Positions 9,402-18,809 are shown, counted from the first letter of the stretch. The stretch is 64,000 nucleotides of DNA from Pseudomonadota bacterium (GCA_018261735.1 JAGTRM010000011.1:35585-99584); one strand, 5' to 3'. Translations and numbers: made by a program. Notes: generated from the sequence alone by a model not told the origin.

Positions 9402-10351
9402 TGTCAATCGAATTTGCAATTGCCTTTCTTGTCATCGCGATTATCTTCGTCGCCAAAACGGTCAAGATCGTTCCGCAGCAACATGCCTGGGTTGTCGAAC
9501 GCCTGGGGCGTTTTTATGCGGTGCTGCAACCGGGGCTCAACTTTGTCATCCCGTTTATCGACCGTGTGGCTTACACGCATATCCTCAAGGAAATCCCGCT
9601 CGATGTGCCGAGCCAGATCTGCATCACCCGCGACAATACGCAATTGCAGGTCGATGGCATTCTCTACTTCCAGGTCACCGATCCGAAGCTGGCTTCCTAC
9701 GGCACTAGCAACTTCGTCATGGCTATTACCCAGCTGGCGCAAACCACCTTGCGCTCGGTGATCGGCAAGCTGGAAATGGATAAAACCTTCGAAGAACGCG
9801 ACGATATCAACCGCGCCGTGGTCGCGGCACTGGACGATGCCGCCCAGAGCTGGGGGGTGAAGGTCTTGCGCTACGAGATCAAGGATCTGACCCCGCCGAA
9901 GGAAATCCTGCATGCCATGCAACAGCAGATCACGGCCGAACGGGAAAAACGTGCGCGCATCGCGCAATCCGAAGGCGTACGCCAAGAACAGATCAATCTG
10001 GCCGAAGGCCAGCGCAACGCCGCGATCCAGAAGTCGGAAGGCGAAATGCAGGCGGCCATCAACCTGTCGCAAGGGCAGCGCCAAGCCGCGATCAACCGCG
10101 CAGCCGGTGAATCGGAAGCGATCAAGCTGGTGGCAGGCGCCACGGCAGCAGCCATTGAAATGGTGGCGAAAACCGTGCACCAGCCCGGCGGCATCGAGGC
10201 CGTCAACCTCAAGGTGGCCGAACAATATATCCATGCCTTCGCCAACATCGCCAAGGAAGGCAACACCATGCTGCTGCCAGCCAATGCCGCCGATGTGGCC
10301 GGCATGGTGGCCACTGCGCTGAAAGTGGTCAAACAGGTCGATGTGAAGTAA
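9401..10351 (+). CDS. qmcA: SPFH/Band 7 family protein QmcA
   Basis: A 316-residue membrane-anchored stomatin/prohibitin homologue. An N-terminal hydrophobic anchor (about 3-20) is followed by the Band 7 domain (VPQQHAWVVERLGRF, then PFIDRVAYTHILKE), then a long charged helix rich in Glu/Gln/Ala (about 170-260) typical of SPFH oligomer coiled coils. Family members form large membrane cages that modulate FtsH or protease access. Translational coupling with the upstream NfeD gene supports a joint role. A small membrane protein gene follows after 11 nt. Confidence 0.92.
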   Translation: MSIEFAIAFLVIAIIFVAKTVKIVPQQHAWVVERLGRFYAVLQPGLNFVIPFIDRVAYTHILKEIPLDVPSQICITRDNTQLQVDGILYFQVTDPKLASYGTSNFVMAITQLAQTTLRSVIGKLEMDKTFEERDDINRAVVAALDDAAQSWGVKVLRYEIKDLTPPKEILHAMQQQITAEREKRARIAQSEGVRQEQINLAEGQRNAAIQKSEGEMQAAINLSQGQRQAAINRAAGESEAIKLVAGATAAAIEMVAKTVHQPGGIEAVNLKVAEQYIHAFANIAKEGNTMLLPANAADVAGMVATALKVVKQVDVK

Positions 10352-10362
10352 CCGGAGGCATC

Positions 10363-10770
10363 ATGTTTCTTGCCCTGCTGCTCGTTACCCTGCTGATTGC
10401 GCTGGCGGTATCCCTCTTGGTAGCGGGGACCTTTTCCGGGCCGATAGACCGCATCCTGAAACGCATCATTGCCGATGAAATCAGCGAGGCCTGGCTCAAA
10501 TACCTGAAATTCGCGATCCTGGTGGTGGGCGTTTCCGCCGGGGTGCGCATTTACGAGCTGGAAAAATACATCAGCCCGATGCGCTGGGACAAGGAGGCCA
10601 AGATCCTGTCGTTGACCAGCGAGCGCTGGGTGCTGGAAATCTACCGCACCATCATCGAAACCCTGCAGGGCATTGCCTGGATGTTGCTGGTGTTTTTTGT
10701 ATTTGCACTGATAGCGTATGTGCTGGTCCGGCTGGGCGAGATGCGGCGTGAACAGAACAAGGCCGGCTGA
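10363..10770 (+). CDS. Two-helix membrane protein of unknown function
   Basis: A 135-residue protein with a strongly hydrophobic N-terminus (about residues 1-25), a further hydrophobic stretch at about 45-62 and a C-terminal helix at about 105-125 ending in the charged tail RLGEMRREQNKAG. I do not recognise a named family. It follows qmcA with an 11-nt gap and a GGAGG-type site, so it is the third gene of the NfeD-QmcA operon and may act with them at the membrane. Confidence 0.75.
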   Translation: MFLALLLVTLLIALAVSLLVAGTFSGPIDRILKRIIADEISEAWLKYLKFAILVVGVSAGVRIYELEKYISPMRWDKEAKILSLTSERWVLEIYRTIIETLQGIAWMLLVFFVFALIAYVLVRLGEMRREQNKAG

Positions 10771-10806
10771 CGCTCAATCCGGATTCAACAGGTAAGAGGA
10801 ATATCG

Positions 10807-11742
10807 ATGCCTGGCACACCCAAATACCGGCTGGTTACCCGTAGCGATTTCGATGGCCTGGTCTGCGCCATGTTGCTGCGCGAACTGAACATGGTTGACG
10901 ACATTCTGTTCGTGCATCCCAAGGACATGCAGGATGGCCGGATCGCGATCACCACCCGAGACATCACCACCAACCTGCCCTATGTCGCGACCGCGCGCAT
11001 GGTGTTCGACCATCACTATTCCGAAACGCTGCGCAACGCGGGTGAACGGGTCAATCACATCATCAATCCGAATGCCCCTTCGGCCGCGCGCGTGGTCTAC
11101 GAATACTACGGCGGCAAGGAGGCCTTTCCCGCCATCAGCGAAACCATGCTGGAAGCGGTAGACCGGGCAGATTCCGGCGCTTACTCCGTTGACGACATTC
11201 TGGCGCCGCAAGGCTGGACCTTGCTCAACTACCTGATGGACCCGCGTACCGGGCTCGGCCGCTTCAAGGCTTTCCGCATTTCCAACTGCCAGCTGATGAT
11301 GAATTTGATCAGTTACTGCCGCGATCACGCCATCGAGGAAATTCTGCAACTGCCGGATATACAGGAACGCATCGACCTCTATCAGGAACATGCACCGCTG
11401 GCACGCGAACAGATTCTGCGTTGCAGCCGGGTCCACGATAAGCTGGTCGTGCTGGATTTGCGCCAGGAGGAAACCATTTACGCCACCAACCGTTTCCTGA
11501 TCTATGCGCTGTTTCCGGATTGCACTATCTCGATCCACATCATGTGGGGCCTGCATCAGCTCAATACGGTTTTTGCCACGGGTAAATCCATTCTCAACCA
11601 CGGATCAAAGACCAATATCGGCGAGCTGATGCTGCAGTATGGCGGCGGTGGGCATGAGAATGCCGGCACCTGCCAGATAGCCAACGAGGAAGCGGAAAAG
11701 ACGCTGGGCGAGCTGATCGCCAAGCTCACCAGCCATGGTTGA
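10807..11742 (+). CDS. DHH-family phosphoesterase (exopolyphosphatase-like)
   Basis: A 311-residue cytosolic DHH/DHHA1 protein. The first metal motif is RSDFDGLVCAMLL (about residues 12-24), the DHH motif is VFDHHYSE (about 64-71), and the C-terminal DHHA1 signature is YGGGGHENAGTCQ. Homologues are usually annotated as exopolyphosphatase-related; substrates in the superfamily include polyphosphate, short RNAs and cyclic dinucleotides, so the exact substrate is open. It is the second DHH-superfamily enzyme within 4 kb. It follows the qmcA operon after 36 nt and ends at a strong terminator. Confidence 0.85.
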   Translation: MPGTPKYRLVTRSDFDGLVCAMLLRELNMVDDILFVHPKDMQDGRIAITTRDITTNLPYVATARMVFDHHYSETLRNAGERVNHIINPNAPSAARVVYEYYGGKEAFPAISETMLEAVDRADSGAYSVDDILAPQGWTLLNYLMDPRTGLGRFKAFRISNCQLMMNLISYCRDHAIEEILQLPDIQERIDLYQEHAPLAREQILRCSRVHDKLVVLDLRQEETIYATNRFLIYALFPDCTISIHIMWGLHQLNTVFATGKSILNHGSKTNIGELMLQYGGGGHENAGTCQIANEEAEKTLGELIAKLTSHG

Positions 11743-11757
11743 ACGCGCTCGAACTTT

Positions 11758-11797
11758 AAAAACACAACGGCAGGTGATGACCTGCCGTTGTGTTTTT
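11758..11797. terminator. Bidirectional intrinsic terminator
   Basis: A 17-bp perfect stem (11758-11774 with 11781-11797) and 6-nt loop, with A- and T-runs on the two sides. It separates the DHH gene (+) from the convergent ABC permease gene (-). Confidence 0.9.
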
Positions 11798-11817
11798 CTG
11801 GGGATCGATCATGTGAT

Positions 11818-12642
11818 TCAGGCAGCTGCCGCCGTACGCAGCTTTTCGCTGCGGCCACGCAGGTATTCCAGCGTCAGCAGCATGATCACCGAAGTCACGA
11901 TCAGGATGGTGGCAACCGCCGCGATGGTCGGGCTGATGTTCTCGCGGATGCCGCTGAACATCTGCCGAGGCAGCGTGGTCTGCTTCGGGCCGGCGAGGAA
12001 CAGCGTGACCACCACTTCGTCGAACGAAGTGGCGAACGCGAACAGCGCACCGGAGGTTACACCGGACGCAATCAAGGGCAGCGTAACCGTCTTGAACGTG
12101 GTGAACGGGCTGGCGCCGAGGCTGGCCGCCGCTTTGGCCAGGTTCTGATTGAAGCCTTGCAGCGTGGCGGTGACCGTGATGATCACGAACGGCACGCCCA
12201 GCGCGGCATGCACGGCGATCAGCGTCAGGTAGCTGTTGGTCCAGCCCAGCGGGGCAAAGAACAGGTAGCTCGATACGCTGACGATCACGATCGGCACCAC
12301 CATCGGCGAAATCAGGATGCTCATCAGCAGCGACTTGAACGGGAAATCGGCGCGAGTCAGGCCAATCGAAGCCAGGGTGCCCAGCGTGACCGCAATCAGC
12401 GTCGCGCCCGGCGCCACGATGATGCTGTTCTTCAGCGCCAGCATCCATTCCGGCGAGTTGAGGAAATCCTGGTACCAGTGCAGCGAAAAGCCCGTCATCG
12501 GGTAAACCAGGAATGATCCTTCGTTGAACGACAACGGGATGATCACCAGGATCGGCAAGATCAGGAACAGCAGTACCATGCCGCACAGGATGCGGAAGGC
12601 GTAATACCAGAGGCGCTCGATCGGAGTGGCGTAGCTTGGCAT
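11818..12642 (-). CDS. ABC transporter permease, PotC-like
   Basis: A 274-residue inner-membrane permease of the spermidine/putrescine type, with six predicted helices. The coupling-loop (EAA-type) segment is visible as LAKAAASLGASPFTTFKTV near residue 170. It starts at MPSYATPIERLW, 10 nt after the stop of the partner permease. It is the last gene of the four-gene importer operon. The family transports polyamines, but related operons import GABA, opines or other small cationic solutes, so the substrate is inferred only. Confidence 0.9.
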   Translation of the reverse strand: MPSYATPIERLWYYAFRILCGMVLLFLILPILVIIPLSFNEGSFLVYPMTGFSLHWYQDFLNSPEWMLALKNSIIVAPGATLIAVTLGTLASIGLTRADFPFKSLLMSILISPMVVPIVIVSVSSYLFFAPLGWTNSYLTLIAVHAALGVPFVIITVTATLQGFNQNLAKAAASLGASPFTTFKTVTLPLIASGVTSGALFAFATSFDEVVVTLFLAGPKQTTLPRQMFSGIRENISPTIAAVATILIVTSVIMLLTLEYLRGRSEKLRTAAAA

Positions 12643-12652
12643 GATCAGTCTC

Positions 12653-13915
12653 CTAACCCAGTTTGAGGTTGCTGGCGCCGACGAGGCGGTTATACACGGC
12701 ATAGAGGACCACGGTCGCCAGCAGCAACAGGCTGCCCAGCGCCGTGGCCATGCCCCAGTTGATGGTGGTGTTGGTGTAGAACGCCACGAAGTAGCTCACC
12801 ATCTGATCCTTCGGCCCGCCGAGCAAGGCCGGCGTGATGTAGTAGCCGATGCACAGGATGAACACCAGCAGACCGCCCGCCCCCACCCCGGCCAGCGACA
12901 GCGGAAAATAAACCTTCCAGAAGCTGCGGATCGGGTGGCAACCGAGCGAGACCGCCGCGCGCACGTAGCTCGGCGAGATGCCCTTCATCACGCTGTAGAT
13001 CGGCAGGATCATGTACGGCAACAGGATGTGTACCATCGAGATGTAGACGCCGGTACGGTTGAATACCAGCTGCAACGGTGCCTCGATGATACTGAGCGAG
13101 AGCAGCGCGCCATTGATCAACCCGCCCGACTGCAGCAGCACGATCCACGCCGCCACGCGCACCAAGATCGAAGTCCAGAATGGCAGCAGCACCAGGATCA
13201 TCAGCAGGTTGCTCTGCCGCGTCGGCAAAGTAGCCAGCAGGTAAGCCAGCGGAAAACCCAGCAACAGGCAGATCACCGTAACCACCGCGCTGATCCAGAA
13301 GGTGCGGGCAAACACTTCGAGATAGATGGCCTTCTCGGGTTCGGCCTTGGCCACATCGCCCTGATCGTTGATGTTCAAATCGACCGAAGCCAGCAGATAG
13401 TACGGCGTATTGGTGCTGGCATTGCGCTCGATGGCATGCCAGTAAGCCGGATCGCCCCAGCGCTCGTCGATGTCGCGCAGCGCCGACTTGTACGATGCCG
13501 GAGCCGTTTCGAACGGCAGAGCACGCGCGGTTTTCTGCATCAGGCTGCGGAAACCCGCGATTTCCATATTCAGGCGCTTGGCCGCATCCGACAAGCGTTG
13601 CTGATCCGATTTCATCTCGGTGAGATCGCTGACCAGCGCCGCATAAACGTCATCGCCCGGCAACGCCTTCTTGTTCCACTGCGCCATGGCGGCAATGGTA
13701 TGCGGCATGGCGGAGGCCACTTCCGGGTTATCCACGCTGCGCCCGAGCATGGAAATAATCGGCGCGAGAAAAGTCAGCGCCAGGAACAGGATCAGCGGCA
13801 GGATCAACGCAACCGATTTCAGCTGATGCAGCCGCTCGATCCGCTTCAGCCGGGTTTTCAGCGGGGTGCCGTCCGCGGTGAGCAGCGGCGTTGCAGGAAG
13901 GGCAATATCGGTCAT
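12653..13915 (-). CDS. ABC transporter permease, PotB-like, with long extracytoplasmic insert
   Basis: A 420-residue permease. After the first helix (about residues 35-57) a hydrophilic insert of about 140 residues (about 60-200) comes before the remaining helices, making it much longer than E. coli PotB (about 285). The EAA-like coupling segment VRAAVSLGCHPIRSFWKVY lies near residue 320. The insert faces the periplasm by topology and may contact the binding protein or substrate. Pairs with the PotC-like gene downstream. Confidence 0.9.
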   Translation of the reverse strand: MTDIALPATPLLTADGTPLKTRLKRIERLHQLKSVALILPLILFLALTFLAPIISMLGRSVDNPEVASAMPHTIAAMAQWNKKALPGDDVYAALVSDLTEMKSDQQRLSDAAKRLNMEIAGFRSLMQKTARALPFETAPASYKSALRDIDERWGDPAYWHAIERNASTNTPYYLLASVDLNINDQGDVAKAEPEKAIYLEVFARTFWISAVVTVICLLLGFPLAYLLATLPTRQSNLLMILVLLPFWTSILVRVAAWIVLLQSGGLINGALLSLSIIEAPLQLVFNRTGVYISMVHILLPYMILPIYSVMKGISPSYVRAAVSLGCHPIRSFWKVYFPLSLAGVGAGGLLVFILCIGYYITPALLGGPKDQMVSYFVAFYTNTTINWGMATALGSLLLLATVVLYAVYNRLVGASNLKLG

Positions 13916-13953
13916 GGGGGGTACTCCGCCGAAATAGAATCTTTAGTGAAAAT

Positions 13954-14050
13954 CGTCATTCCGGCAAAAGCCGGAATCCAGGCTCTATGTGTGGAGCTGG
14001 ATCCCGGCGTGTGCCCCAAGGAAATACCCTTGGGGTACGCCGGGATGACG
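13954..14050. repeat. Palindromic dispersed repeat, copy A
   Basis: A 97-bp element with near-perfect ends CGTCATTCCGGC and GCCGGGATGACG and an internal hairpin around CCCAAGG/CCTTGGGG. It lies in the gap between the binding-protein and PotB-like genes of the importer operon, where the folded RNA could lower downstream expression. A related 70-bp copy is at 27460-27529. Confidence 0.8.
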
Positions 14051-14069
14051 ATATTCGAAACGAATGCGT

Positions 14070-15107
14070 TTACTTCGCAGCCCAGGCGTTAAAGCGCTGC
14101 TCCAGCTCCTCGCCGTTATCCACCCAGAACTGCACATTGATCGGCAGCGCATCCTTCAGGTTGGCCGGGGCGGTCGGCAACTCGGCGGCCACGGCCTTGT
14201 CCAGCAGCGGGATGGTCTTGGTGTTGGTCGGACCGTAGGCGATGTTCTGCGAGTAAACCTTCTGGTTTTCCGGCTTCAGCGTATAGGCAATGAACTTCTC
14301 GGCAGCAGCCTTGTTGGGCGAGCCCTTCACAATCGCCCACGAGTCGACGTCGTAGATGCCGCCGGACCAGACGATCTTCAGGTTCTTGTTGCCTTCCTTC
14401 TGCGCGTTGGCAATGCGGCCGTTGTAGACCGAGCTCATCACCACGTCGCCCGAGGCGAGGAACTGCGGCGGTTGCGCGCCGGCTTCCCACCACTGGATGC
14501 TGGGCTTCAGGGCATCGAGCTTCTTGAACGCGCGATCGACGCCAGCCTTGGTTCCTAGCACCTTGTAAACCTCGGCCGGCTTCACGCCGTCGGCCAGCAG
14601 CGCGAATTCAAGCGTGTACTTGGCGCCCTTGCGCAGACCACGCTTGCCCGGGAATTTCTTCACGTCCCAGAAATCGGCCCAGCTCTTCGGTGCGGTTTTC
14701 AGCTTGTCGGCGTTGTAGGCGAACACGGTCGACCAGACGAAGAAACCGATGCCGCAATCGCTGACCGCTGCCGGCAGGAAATCGGCCTTGTTGCCGAGCT
14801 TGCTCCAGTCGAGCTTCTCGTACAGCCCTTCTTCGCAACCACGAATCAGCTCCGGTGTTTCCACTTCGACCACATCCCAATCCACGCTCTTGGATTGCAC
14901 CATGGCCTTGATCTTGGCCTGTTCGCCGTTGTAATCGCTGGTCACCAGATTGGTGCCGGTGGCTTTCTTGTACGGCTCGTAATACGCCTTGACCTGGGCA
15001 TCCTTGTTGGCGCCGCCGAAGGAAATCACCGTGAGATCCTTGGCATACGACAGCGAGGACAGGCAGACCATTGCAGCAACAAGCGGTTTGATGTCGAAAC
15101 GTTTCAT
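14070..15107 (-). CDS. ABC transporter substrate-binding protein, PotD-like
   Basis: A 345-residue periplasmic binding protein. The signal peptide is residues 1-22 (VAAMVCLSSLSYA). The mature N-terminus KDLTVISFGGANKDAQ and the lobe around DWDVVEVETPELIRGCEEG match the polyamine/iron family of class II binding proteins. It delivers substrate to the PotB/PotC-like permease pair. The first gene in the operon is the ATPase, 48 nt upstream. Substrate is probably a polyamine or related amine; the gab genes and PuuR-like regulator 18 kb away support this indirectly. Confidence 0.9.
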   Translation of the reverse strand: MKRFDIKPLVAAMVCLSSLSYAKDLTVISFGGANKDAQVKAYYEPYKKATGTNLVTSDYNGEQAKIKAMVQSKSVDWDVVEVETPELIRGCEEGLYEKLDWSKLGNKADFLPAAVSDCGIGFFVWSTVFAYNADKLKTAPKSWADFWDVKKFPGKRGLRKGAKYTLEFALLADGVKPAEVYKVLGTKAGVDRAFKKLDALKPSIQWWEAGAQPPQFLASGDVVMSSVYNGRIANAQKEGNKNLKIVWSGGIYDVDSWAIVKGSPNKAAAEKFIAYTLKPENQKVYSQNIAYGPTNTKTIPLLDKAVAAELPTAPANLKDALPINVQFWVDNGEELEQRFNAWAAK

Positions 15108-15155
15108 GGCAGGTTTCCTTGAGCAAAAGTGGGACGAAGGGTGGAACGGGTTGGG

Positions 15156-16361
15156 TTAAACGGGATCGAGCGCATGGGTGTGTTCGGCGGCCCAGCCCAG
15201 CGGCACGACATCGCCCTCGCGCAAATTGCTGTCGAACTGGCTGGTCGGCATCTTGATGATGAAATCCTGCGCGCCGCAGACTTCCATGCGGATGCGCACA
15301 TGGTCGCCGAGGTAAATGAATTCGCGAATCTGGCCGTTGAAGCGGTTCTCGACCGCCTGCGCGGCATCATTGAGCACCACGCGTTCGGGGCGGATCGACA
15401 GCGAGACTTCGTCGCCGATCTGGCCGACGTTCACCGCACGGGCCACGACGCGCTCGCCCATCGGCAGCGCGACGAGGCAAATATCGCCGTCCTGGCTGAC
15501 CAGCTTGCCGGAGAGGCGGTTGTTCTCGCCGATGAAGTTGGCCACGAACGAGTTTCCCGGGCGCTCGTACAGGATTTCCGGCTTGTCGATCTGCTGGATG
15601 ATGCCGTTGTTGAACACCGCCACGCGATCCGACATCGTCAGCGCCTCGCCCTGATCGTGCGTCACGTAGACCACGGTCACGCCCAGTTGCTGGTGGATAT
15701 GCTTGATTTCCATCTGCATGTGTTCGCGCAGTTGCTTGTCGAGCGCGCCGAGCGGCTCGTCCATCAGCACCAGCTTCGGTTTGAACACCAAGGCGCGAGC
15801 CAGCGCCACGCGCTGTTGCTGCCCGCCGGACAACTGGCCCGGATAGCGCTGGGCGAATTTTTCCAGCTGCACCATCTCCAGCACCTTGTCGACCTGGTAG
15901 CGGATCTCGCGAAAGCCTTCGTTGCGCACCTTCAGCGGAAAAGCCAGGTTCTCGAAAATGGTCAGGTGCGGGAACAGCGCGTAGTTCTGGAACACCATGC
16001 CGATATCACGCTTGTGCGGCGGCACGTTGTTGAGCAGTTTGCCGTCGAGGCGAATCTCGCCCGAGGTCGGCACTTCAAAACCGGCCAGCATCATCAGGCT
16101 GGTGGTCTTGCCCGAGCCGGACGGCCCTAGCAGGGTCAGGAACTCGCCGCGGCGGATTTCCAGATTCAGGTTCTTGACGATCAGCGTTTCGCCGTCGTAG
16201 CTCTTCTGCACCTGGCGAAAGCTGACCAGCGTATCCGGACTTTCCATGCCCACACCAACAAGCGCCGCGCCCGTCGCCCCGGTACCAGCCGCACCAGATT
16301 CACGCACGAACATGTTGCGAAAACTGAACGACGACGCTTTGGCCAAGATCTGGCTAGTCAT
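15156..16361 (-). CDS. ABC transporter ATP-binding protein, PotA-like
   Basis: A 401-residue ATPase with Walker A GPSGSGKT (79-86), signature LSGGQQQ (177-183), Walker B LVLMDEP (197-203) and a C-terminal TOBE domain (about 295-390). An N-terminal extension of about 40 residues with an Ala/Gly-rich run is unusual for PotA; a later ATG (codon 40) is possible. The first ATG is preferred because GGGGGA sits at ideal spacing before it. It is the first gene of the importer operon (ATPase, binding protein, PotB-like, PotC-like). Confidence 0.92.
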   Translation of the reverse strand: MTSQILAKASSFSFRNMFVRESGAAGTGATGAALVGVGMESPDTLVSFRQVQKSYDGETLIVKNLNLEIRRGEFLTLLGPSGSGKTTSLMMLAGFEVPTSGEIRLDGKLLNNVPPHKRDIGMVFQNYALFPHLTIFENLAFPLKVRNEGFREIRYQVDKVLEMVQLEKFAQRYPGQLSGGQQQRVALARALVFKPKLVLMDEPLGALDKQLREHMQMEIKHIHQQLGVTVVYVTHDQGEALTMSDRVAVFNNGIIQQIDKPEILYERPGNSFVANFIGENNRLSGKLVSQDGDICLVALPMGERVVARAVNVGQIGDEVSLSIRPERVVLNDAAQAVENRFNGQIREFIYLGDHVRIRMEVCGAQDFIIKMPTSQFDSNLREGDVVPLGWAAEHTHALDPV

Positions 16362-16777
16362 GACATATCCCCCGGTAACCGTATTCCAACAAGCGGATGA
16401 AGCTCCGCAGCACAGAACCGATCATCGGCTCCTCGCCCAGGGCGCGGTATCAGCGGCGGCGGATTTTGCTGTAGGGGATCGGGTCGGGGTGGGTAGGTGG
16501 ATTCCTACACCGGGGGAAATTCAAGGGGAACAAGGCCTAGATCGGCGCGTTTACGAAAGAAGAGAGCGCGGCAAGAATCGATACAAAGTGAGTACCGCGT
16601 ACGGTGCACTTGTAGGGCGCCAATAAGCGAAGCGCATTGCGCCGTATGAAACCGTGTCACCACTCCTTCGCCGGTATGACGCCCGAAGGAAGTACCCTTG
16701 GGGTACGACGATAGGAAATCCCTTACCTGGGCGACAACTGTGGGGAGGCCTGTACGGCGCTCTGTCCTCGCGCCGCA
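16362..16777. other. 416-nt intergenic region, no gene seen
   Basis: Upstream of the importer operon and downstream of the NTF2-like gene. It holds no convincing open frame. At 16686-16710 it carries a fragment (AAGGAAGTACCCTTGGGG) that matches the internal part of dispersed repeat copy A. The importer promoter should lie here on the minus strand, but I could not pick a convincing one. Confidence 0.5.
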
Positions 16778-17224
16778 TCATTCGTCAAACTGGATCACGC
16801 CATAAATTTTCCAACTATCTTCAGTCCGGATCAGGTGATAGCCGGTATTGAATACCCAGGCAGTCTGGTCTTGGCGCCGGGCAGTCCATGTCATAACGGC
16901 TGAGGCCATATGACGCCCCATGGGCAAAACGGATTCCAGTTTTCCTGAAATATCCACCACGTTTTGTGATCGAAAATAGTTCAGCAGCGAATCGGTTACG
17001 GCATAAAGCAACTCGGCTTCTTGCTGGTTCCAGCTGCTGGGTTCCCCGTGATGGAAGGCTGTAAATGGCAAAGTAAACCGTGCGGTTACACCATCGACAT
17101 CCAAACAGGAGTACACCTTACGATAACCATCAAAAAATTGCCAAATACTTTCATAAATGAAAGGAAACTCATCATTTTCAGGTGGCTTGATACACGAAAC
17201 AAGAGTGGATGTATGCCCAGACAT
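16778..17224 (-). CDS. NTF2/SnoaL-like small protein
   Basis: A 148-residue soluble protein with no signal peptide. Its C-terminal half (MTWTARRQDQTAWVFNTGYH then IRTEDSWKIYGVIQFDE) looks like the last strands of an SnoaL/DUF4440-type NTF2 fold. No catalytic signature is evident. It is isolated: AT-rich non-coding DNA lies upstream and a gene-free region downstream, and its base composition is lower in GC than its neighbours, which suggests accessory origin. Function unknown. Confidence 0.6.
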   Translation of the reverse strand: MSGHTSTLVSCIKPPENDEFPFIYESIWQFFDGYRKVYSCLDVDGVTARFTLPFTAFHHGEPSSWNQQEAELLYAVTDSLLNYFRSQNVVDISGKLESVLPMGRHMASAVMTWTARRQDQTAWVFNTGYHLIRTEDSWKIYGVIQFDE

Positions 17225-17727
17225 AGAAGTACGCCCAAAGTGTCAGATTGCACGTATGAATATTAATTTAATTAAAACAGCGCTTTATTTTAATATTTCA
17301 ATTTTAACATGGTCTGACATATGTAATGTGCATTGTTGCGATCATTTCATTTGATGGAAGTTTTTTGTACGAAATTATGGTCAATTGTTATGACCTTTAT
17401 GCGTTAAAAACCGCGTACAGGGCTCTGGCCTGTAACGCCTTCGGCATGTGCTCAGCGGGTTAATAACCCGTCCTACCATTGGGCAATGTTCGTTTGAGGG
17501 CAAACGTTTTTTTGATCCCCTGCACGCCCCCCCCCCCGCAGCGCAGAACCACGGCTTGTCGGTATAAATCACGCCCTCCGTTCAGCCTGAATTGATGCAG
17601 CCCAACACATGGCCCGGATCGGGCGCCTACCATAGACCTTGCGTATTCAACACCCGCGCCAAGGCTGGTTCAGCCCGGCATTCATCGGTTTTCCCTTCTC
17701 ATTTTCAAGCATCTATCGGATCAAAAA
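17225..17727. other. 503-nt AT-rich to mixed intergenic region
   Basis: The first 180 nt are strongly AT-rich and hold no gene. A hairpin CGTTTG/CAAACG followed by T7 lies at 17491-17513, a tract of eleven C at 17527-17537, and on the minus strand a segment resembling a decayed tRNA (about 17405-17490). kdgK promoter elements should lie at the right end. Small frames here have no convincing start or family match. Confidence 0.5.
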
Positions 17728-18774
17728 ATGGAACACAGAATCGTATCTTTTGGCGAAGTTCTGCTACGGCTGACGCCGCCCGGCTATCTCAAGCTCTCGC
17801 AAACCAACACCTTCGCAGCGACGTTTGGCGGCAGTGAAACCAATTGCGCGGTATCGCTGGCGCACTTTGGCCTGAAGAGTGAATTTGTTACGCGCTTTCC
17901 GAAGAACGATATCGCCGAAGCCTGCCTGATGGAGCTGCGCTCGCACGGCATCAAGACCGACAACATCGTGTTTGGCGGGGAACGACTGGGCCTGTACTAC
18001 TTTGAAAACACCGCTGCCCAGCGTGTTTCCAAGGTAGTGTACGACCGCGCGAATTCATCGTTTTCCACGCTCAAGCCCGAGATGATTGATTGGAAGCAGG
18101 TGTTCCAGGGCGCGACATGGTTCCACTGGTCCGGCATCGGTCCGGGTCTATCACAAGACGTGGCCGATACCTGTGCCTGTGCGATTGATGCGGCCAAAAA
18201 ACTGGGGCTCACCGTTTCCTGCGATCTGAATTACCGCAAAACGCTGTGGCAATACGGCAAATCCGCGCCGGAAATCTTGCGCCCGCTGCTGGACAAGTGC
18301 GATGTGCTGTTTGGTACCGGCAGCGAATACCAGGTGGTGTATGGCGTGAAACCGGTGCCGTTCAAGGCCAAAACCGCCGAAGAACCGATCGATCTGGCCA
18401 GCTACGAAGCATTCATGCAGCAAGTCCAGGCAGAGGCCGGCGGTAACAAGAAGTTGTTTATCGCGCTGCGCAATACGCTGGATGCCACCCACCATATCCT
18501 GACCGGTCTGTTGTATGCCGATGGCAAGCTGATCCAAGGACGTACCTACGCCATTGAACACGTGGTCGATAGCGTGGGCGTGGGCGATGCCTTTGCCGCC
18601 GGCATCATCTACGGCCTGATCAATTACCCGGAAAGCGATGCCACCGCATTGGAATACTCGATCGCCGCCGCCACGCTGAAAAACACCATCTATGGCGATT
18701 TCAACCTGGTGACCGCCGATGAAGTGAAAGCCCTGATGAAACAGGGCGACGGCGCGGAGAGCATTTCGCGCTAG
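17728..18774 (+). CDS. kdgK: 2-keto-3-deoxygluconate kinase-like PfkB sugar kinase
   Basis: A 348-residue ribokinase-family kinase. The N-terminus RIVSFGEVLLRLTPPG and the GGSETNCAVSLAHFGL substrate/dimer segment (about 34-49) match KDG kinases. The C-terminal PfkB signature DSVGVGDAFAAGI (about 283-295) carries the catalytic Asp and anion hole. It would phosphorylate 2-keto-3-deoxygluconate to KDPG for the Entner-Doudoroff aldolase. No other uronate or pectin genes are adjacent, so the substrate call is from family resemblance. It is monocistronic with a terminator behind it. Confidence 0.82.
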   Translation: MEHRIVSFGEVLLRLTPPGYLKLSQTNTFAATFGGSETNCAVSLAHFGLKSEFVTRFPKNDIAEACLMELRSHGIKTDNIVFGGERLGLYYFENTAAQRVSKVVYDRANSSFSTLKPEMIDWKQVFQGATWFHWSGIGPGLSQDVADTCACAIDAAKKLGLTVSCDLNYRKTLWQYGKSAPEILRPLLDKCDVLFGTGSEYQVVYGVKPVPFKAKTAEEPIDLASYEAFMQQVQAEAGGNKKLFIALRNTLDATHHILTGLLYADGKLIQGRTYAIEHVVDSVGVGDAFAAGIIYGLINYPESDATALEYSIAAATLKNTIYGDFNLVTADEVKALMKQGDGAESISR

Positions 18775-18809
18775 GCATGCAGCAAGCGCAGCCAGCGTCT
18801 TCACATAAC

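Noticed and set aside
12641..14092. 483-codon plus-strand frame opposite the PotB-like permease
   Set aside because: Gln/Arg/His-rich shadow without any domain, and it runs through the dispersed repeat.
17381..17572. 63-codon minus-strand frame in the kdgK upstream region
   Set aside because: It reads through the C11 tract and the tRNA-like segment and has no coding character.
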